Assembly (NCBI GenBank): GCA_004151065.3
Contig: NWUY0300014980.1
Location: 48,298-70,699, forward strand
DNA: 22,402 nucleotides
From: Larix sibirica
Lineage: Eukaryota > Streptophyta > Pinopsida > Pinales > Pinaceae
Direction: 5' to 3'
Positions 17,892-22,402 of this stretch are shown one piece after another. The first letter of the stretch is position 1, and every line of letters starts with the position of its first letter. The notes under the pieces are model-generated. The model worked only from the letters and a program-made list of their open reading frames with translations, had not been told where the DNA came from and ran no database searches. Both the position numbers and the translations under genes were made by a program.

Positions 17892-17908
17892 CATTGGCAA
17901 TGACACTA
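17892..17908 (-). other. Candidate primer-binding site, decayed Athila/Tat tRNA-Asp type
   Basis: Minus strand TAGTGTCATTGCCAATG, compared with the Athila/Tat-type PBS TGGCGCCGTTGCCGGGG. Ten of 17 positions agree, and six of the seven differences are C-to-T or G-to-A transitions. It lies 12 bases inside the LTR homology, somewhat far. A plausible but weak call. Confidence 0.4.
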
Positions 17909-17920
17909 GTTTTACCTGTC

Positions 17921-18772
17921 GTCCCTTGGGTTGTACCTCGAGTAGATTAGGTATTTCTTTAATTCTTCATGCCAGCTATAACTTCAAATAACATAAATGA
18001 GGGCTTTAGTCAAGATACAAATGCCAAGGGCCACTTTAGGTCAGTAATCCGGTACTATGACCAAGGGAGGGAACCCTTGAAATGGAAGGTATGTATCCTA
18101 GACTGTCACCCTAGGTACCTTGAATATATACTTTGCAAAAAACTTGACTGGATTTATGGCTAAAATTTGAGGTGCATGGGGTAGATCTCAACTATGAAAA
18201 CGACTGTGATTGTTAAATTTAAGTGGGGGGCACAGGTATCCCACAAGACATAACAACTTAAAACAAGAACAACCAGGGTTCCTTAATCGTAATACAATTC
18301 TTTGAAGTAAGAATTAGCATCAAAAAATACATTCAATAGTAAAGCATTGACAACTTTCTATTAATATGCATTCAAGAAACTACAAAAAATCATATAGGCG
18401 TAGTAAATTTTAGATCCATATGATTTAGGTACATAGATAAATACATTTCAATTGTTTCAAAAGAACATTCAAACATCATATAAAACAATTTTAATTGAAA
18501 CACTAGTGGAAAAAATGCCTCGGTCTTGGTTCCAAATGCCCAACATTTTTATTCATCAGTACAATAGTGTATACAACAGGGGGGATTAATTCATCTCTTC
18601 CCTAGTCCCATTGTCTTTTTTCTCAACAACATAATTTCTTTGATCCTATACTACGAAGAAAGAGTCAAGAATAAAAAGAAAGGGCTAATATTGCAGATCC
18701 CAACAACATTTTCAGCTTCCGCACTTATGAGAAATGAATGAACCTCTTTTTGTGATTCTTCTTGCTGAGTTT
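17921..18772 (-). repeat. 5' LTR of the Tat-type element (copy B)
   Basis: Direct repeat partner of 5494-6370. It has the same AATAAA (18553-18548, minus strand) after the TGTACTGATG block, and the same T-rich tail ending GAGGTACAACCC near the candidate PBS. The outer end meets LINE reverse-transcriptase codons (LKYIGFLL). A Tat-type gag-pol inside and LINE halves outside support the LTR reading. Divergence between copies is visible throughout, so insertion is not recent. Confidence 0.65.
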
Positions 18773-19690
18773 AGGAGAAATCCAATATACTTTAGTCCAT
18801 TCTTTAAATCACTTTCTTGGAAGGTAAAATTTATAGAATAGATCTATGTTGACCTTACATTGTTCTATGAAACACGATGCATGATTTTTGATGATTTATT
18901 TCCATTCTTGTAGCCAAGAAATACAACTCTAAATATCATTGAATGGCTCTTTCATACCCCATGGACCCATCACACAAAATAAATATATCATTAATGAATG
19001 ACAAATGAGTAAGAGAGATATGTGTCCCAATCCTAATATCCTTTAGTCTTCTAGGTCCTCTTTTTCCTAGAGAAGGTACCTTCTTAATCCTTAAACACTG
19101 AGCAAAAAAAGGAAAGGGGATAATGGACACCCCTACCTTAGGTCTCTAATAATATGGAAAAGTAGAGAAGCATAACCATTTATTAGTGGAGAGAAAGATA
19201 TCAGAGAACAACCTTCCACCTAGTTCACAAAATCACAATAAAATCCAATATGTAATATCATTCACCTAAGATATGACAAACTAACCTTGTCAAAAGCTTT
19301 AGGAAGGTGTAATTTGATAATGAAGGAATAATTATTCTTTACCTATATAGAGTGGAGACATTCTTGTGCAATGCTAATGGTTTCATGAATCTACATGCCA
19401 TCTAAAAAGCCAAATTTCTCACCTAAGATAGCAAGAAACATCACTCTATTGAGTTTTATAGTAGTGATCTTTGCAATAATCTTATACACAATGTTACAAA
19501 GTGAAATAGGTATAAAATATTCAAAATTCTCAGGAATATCCTTATCAGAATCATAGCTAAGAATGTGGAATTGAAGACCCCGTAATATTATTAGAGTTCC
19601 CATATTCCTCCACAACAAGTAATAAATCATTACCGAACAAATCAAGAAAATATTAAAAGAATTCAATGGTCCATCCATCACGAGTAGGGA
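18773..19690 (-). pseudogene. LINE ORF2: reverse transcriptase, both catalytic motifs altered
   Basis: Plant LINE RT motifs in order: MDGPLNSFNIFL (PDG-x-FF block), FEYFIPISLCNIVYKIIAKI (usually FRPISLCN), EKFGFLDGM (QxGFLxGR), KLHLPKAFDKVSLSYL, INGYASLLF, GCPLSPFLF, GTHISLTHLSFINDIFI, and LKYIGFLLN at the end. In KLDLxKAFD the first catalytic Asp is His. In the FADD box the first Asp is Asn (FIND). There are several stops and at least two frameshifts. The next expected segment (the thumb and linker) is absent, because the Tat-type LTR starts at about 18772. Confidence 0.8.
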
Positions 19691-20404
19691 TCTTGTCTTT
19701 TATAAAAGACTCAATAACCACCAACAATTGTTCTATGCATACCTCTTTCATGAGGGTTGTATTTTGGTCTTGACCAACAAACTGAAGAAGGTTTCCATTT
19801 GGACTATTGATGAAATGTTTTCTCTCGAAGACTCTCTGAAAAGGTTTTTGAAGTGATTTGTTCCCACTTCTAACATATCTTGAAACTATAAGCCAATCCC
19901 ACTCTCATTCTTAATCCTCGAAATAGTATTTATATTTTTCCTTCTTTTGGCATAGTTGTGGAAAAAATTAGTGTTTTTATCACCTTGAGATAAATGTAGC
20001 TATTTTGCTTCTTCCCAATCCATTAACTTTTTTTTAATTGCTTCCTTAAAGTTTATCTTATTCAACCTAGTTTAACTAAAAATTCAATTCATATTAGAAT
20101 TGGATATATTTGTTATATCTTCTTCCGAATACAAATATGATTTTGAGAATCCTTTGTCCAATCAATGGGTTCCCTTTTGATTCTCTTTAAATTATCATTG
20201 AACTAGAACATAGCAAATTCTTGTAGTTGATAGTCATAAGTCTTCCATTCCTCATGAACCAACTCTCTAAATTTTGGGTCCTTGAGCCAATGAGAGTTAA
20301 ACTTAAAAAGACTATGAGGTTTTGGGGCAATAACCCTTAATTGCAGGAATATTAGAACATGATATTAAGAGCCTTATTCTCCTATCCATAATTTGATACT
20401 ACCT
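19691..20404 (-). pseudogene. LINE ORF2: segment between endonuclease and RT
   Basis: This is the expected place of the desert region joining endonuclease to RT. Short readable pieces occur in different frames but no conserved motif is clear. Assigned by position between two recognised domains of the same strand. Confidence 0.45.
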
Positions 20405-20930
20405 ATATTGTCTACAAGTGCAGAAAACCATCAAGTATTTTGGAGATAGCACCATGACACACCACATTGTTCCTCTTGGTTAGTTTCATAGTCAAAGCTT
20501 TAGTGTCACAAAATTCACCATCAACAATATTCCTTGGGAAATAGTTAGCTAGAGGGTCCATCCTTCCTACTTCCCTTGGACTTTTCCTTGTCTCAAACAA
20601 AGCTACATCTCCTCCCATAATTATGTTTGCCTTCCTAAGTTATATGTTTCCAAAAAATGAGTCCCAAAATACTTCCATAGAAATGTAAATCCCATAAACA
20701 TTGATAATATTGTAAACTAATTCTAAACTTAGAGAGAAAGACTCCATATAGATGGCATTCTAAACAAAAGAGACACACCTAAAATGGAGAGTCTTGAACT
20801 AACCTATCACAAGTCCCCTAGATTTTCCTTCAACATTGAGAGATTCAAACCTTCAACCAAAGGGATGAGCATAAAAAACCTTTAACTTACCAACATCCAT
20901 AATTGATTCTCAAATCATAATTACCTCTAG
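20405..20930 (-). pseudogene. LINE ORF2: AP-type endonuclease, degraded
   Basis: A remnant of the exonuclease-endonuclease-phosphatase domain that nicks target DNA for LINE insertion. Readable parts include YNIINVYGIYISMEVFWDSFF (usually xVYGP-x-FW) and IIMGGDVALFETRKSP. The latter corresponds to the GGDFN motif; its catalytic Asn is missing. DPLANYFPRNIVDGEF and ISKILDGFL (usually SRLDRFL) then follow in the 20618-20412 frame. The first third has stops. Confidence 0.65.
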
Positions 20931-21659
20931 TTTCTTTGTTGCAATTACCCCTTTCCGGGCGTTTCTTTTATAGGCACTCCCCAAACCTCTAATATCATAA
21001 GAGAGCACAATCATTTCTTAACCTCTAAGAGGGATTTTCCTGCTATAAGGACCCCTTGGATTGTCATTTCTTTACCAGGTACAATTTTCCTATCAACTTG
21101 ATTTTTGGCTTGAGAGAGAAGATATTCCTACCAGGACCACCCTGGCCTTATCCCTAATCCATTCATATCGCCCTTACTACTCCCTCTTCCTAGAAAACAA
21201 GGCCCTTATTTTTGGTTCATATTAGGTGATATTTTTTGTTTTTAAAGGGAATGAAATATTCATTTGTTCAATATGAGGTACTATGTTAGTAGACTCCACT
21301 TCCTTATTATTTGGGATGGAATTCCCCCCTTTAAAAAATAACCTCCTTTGAGCAAAGTTAATGAAGAGTTAAAGGATGTAGGGACTTTATCCTCCTTCTT
21401 AGTTTATATATTTCTCAGAGGGATATTTTGAACAACCAGAAAGTTATCCATTGCCTTTAACTCCTCCAATTCATCTATTATTCCATATCCACTAAAGGAG
21501 GAGCCTCCTGCATAGGATTTTTATTTTTCTTGTCAGTCTCCCTCAAATTAATCACAACTTGGAAATTATGAGCTATGGGACTTGAACCACCAAGGATATC
21601 TTCTCCATTTATAATCTAGACTAAATCATCTTCCCTAACAAATACTTTCTTAGAGTTGG
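20931..21659 (-). pseudogene. LINE: ORF1 C-terminus and ORF1/ORF2 junction
   Basis: Low-complexity Lys/Asn/Ser-rich remains with many stops. No domain can be named. It sits between the ORF1 zinc knuckle and the ORF2 endonuclease, so it should hold the end of ORF1 and the start of ORF2. Confidence 0.4.
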
Positions 21660-22402
21660 ATGACAAAGCTTTTTCTCTAGCAATATATTTCAATGTTTTT
21701 CCACAATAACAACAAAAGACGAATAAGAGGTAGATTTAGCTTTTGACAAAGAGGTGATGCGTTTCTTCCCACGTTCATGATCCTCGTTTCTATTTTTGCA
21801 CTTGAAACTCATCCTCCTTATGACCTTCAAAATCTACCGCATTATTGGTCCTGTAATTCTTAGAGAAAGTATGCCTAAGGTGACCATACATATGACAGCT
21901 GGAACAACAAAGCATAATCTTCACATAATTGATCTCCCACCAATTAGAATGATTCCCAACCTAATTATTAATACCTTTAGGAAGCCCATCAACCAAGTTT
22001 ATTTCAACACAAATATTAGCGATAGAGGTCTTATCGAAGATGCAAGTTTTGTGGTTGATATCCAACATCCTTCCTATCTTGTTTCATATTGGATTTAATG
22101 CCCTTTTAGTCCAAAATTCACAATGAAGAGAATGAGACTTCACCTAGAATGATTGTATGCCAACCTTCTCCTTCATGGGGGAAAATACAGGTGTATGGGA
22201 TTTGTGGGAAGGATAGAGTTGTCCTAATACCATTTCCTTGTTAGGATGTTGCCTTTGTCCCTCTCAAACTGGAAGACAAAGGTAATCCATCCTATATCTA
22301 GTAAATGGAAGATTGGAGCATAGTCGAGTTGTTGTTTCCAAAGAGCTAAATATTTTGAGTATTCAATCTTTTGTTTTCCTTGGAAAAAAAGCGTAATTTT
22401 AT
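21660..22402 (-). pseudogene. LINE ORF1: DUF4283 domain and zinc knuckle, runs off window
   Basis: This is the RNA-binding gag-like protein of plant LINEs. Near 22370-22230 one frame gives YSKYLALWKQQLDYAPIFHL and GWITFVFQFERDKGNILTRK. In the next frame, from about 22195 to 21985, come FSPMKEKVGIQSF, HCEFWTKRALNPI, NKIGRMLDINHKT and ANICVEINLVDGLPKGI. This is the DUF4283 pattern (PVW-x-RLPGLP, FW-x3-L-x2-IG-x-LG, ARxCVExDL). A zinc knuckle at 21911-21860 reads CCSSCHMYGHLRHTF; the last Cys of the CCHC is Phe. There is one frameshift inside DUF4283 and several stops. The N-terminus lies beyond the right edge. Confidence 0.75.

Larger units (their letters stand above)
5494..18772 (-). mobile_element. 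Tat-type Ty3/gypsy retrotransposon with two RNase H domains, decayed
   Basis: About 13.3 kb on the minus strand, bounded by long direct repeats read as LTRs. Domain order in coding direction is pre-gag frame, gag, protease, archaeal-type RNase H, RT, ordinary RNase H, integrase, then about 4.9 kb of 3' non-coding DNA. A second RNase H and a long, repeat-bearing 3' region are known marks of the Tat lineage. LINE sequence lies on both outer sides, consistent with insertion into a LINE. Several frameshifts and many stops divide the polyprotein. Part of the length comes from a tandem array and a likely later insertion in the 3' region. Confidence 0.75.

Noticed and set aside
21796-22098. 100-codon plus-strand frame at the right end
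   Set aside because: It is antisense to the LINE ORF1 DUF4283 and zinc-knuckle region, which has recognisable motifs on the minus strand.

Overview
The window is repeat-rich nuclear DNA from a seed plant with a large genome. I see no intact host gene, no tRNA or rRNA gene, and no bacterial feature. The evidence is a stack of plant-type retroelements: two Ty3/gypsy lineages with tRNA-Met or Athila/Tat-like primer sites, a plant LINE with a DUF4283-type ORF1 and a zinc-binding RT tail, and a small LTR element. All are broken by stops and frameshifts. A gymnosperm or similar repeat-heavy plant is my guess from style and density; the sequence alone does not prove it. One undetermined base lies at 2254.

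Layout. (1) 1-2457, minus strand: the 5' end of a Ty3/gypsy element running off the left edge (LTR, primer-binding site, leader, gag, start of protease). (2) 2566-4451, plus strand: a short LTR element (5' LTR fragment, PBS, about 1.2 kb internal region, PPT, complete 460-bp 3' LTR) with an unrecognised relic reading frame. (3) 4452-5493, minus: the 3' part of a LINE (zinc-binding domain, RNase H). (4) 5494-18772, minus: a large Tat-type Ty3/gypsy element. Long direct repeats of about 0.85-0.88 kb at both ends act as LTRs. Inside, in coding order, are a pre-gag frame, gag, protease, an archaeal-type RNase H, RT, the ordinary RNase H, integrase, and an unusually long 3' non-coding region (about 6.4-11.3 kb). 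(5) 18776-22402, minus: the 5' part of a LINE (DUF4283/zinc-knuckle ORF1, endonuclease, RT).

The simplest history is a LINE running right to left, split by the Tat-type element and cut at its 3' end by the small plus-strand element. The LINE's usual stretch between RT and zinc-binding domain is missing at the split, so a deletion or two separate LINE copies remain possible.

The Tat 3' region holds a degenerate tandem array with a period of about 91-96 bp, and a 1.7-2.0 kb segment with LTR-like traits bracketed by about 290-bp direct repeats. All enzymes look dead: catalytic or zinc-binding residues are replaced in LINE RT, LINE RNase H, LINE ORF1, Tat integrase and the left-hand gag. Many stops sit where tryptophan is expected, which suits decay by deamination of methylated cytosine.
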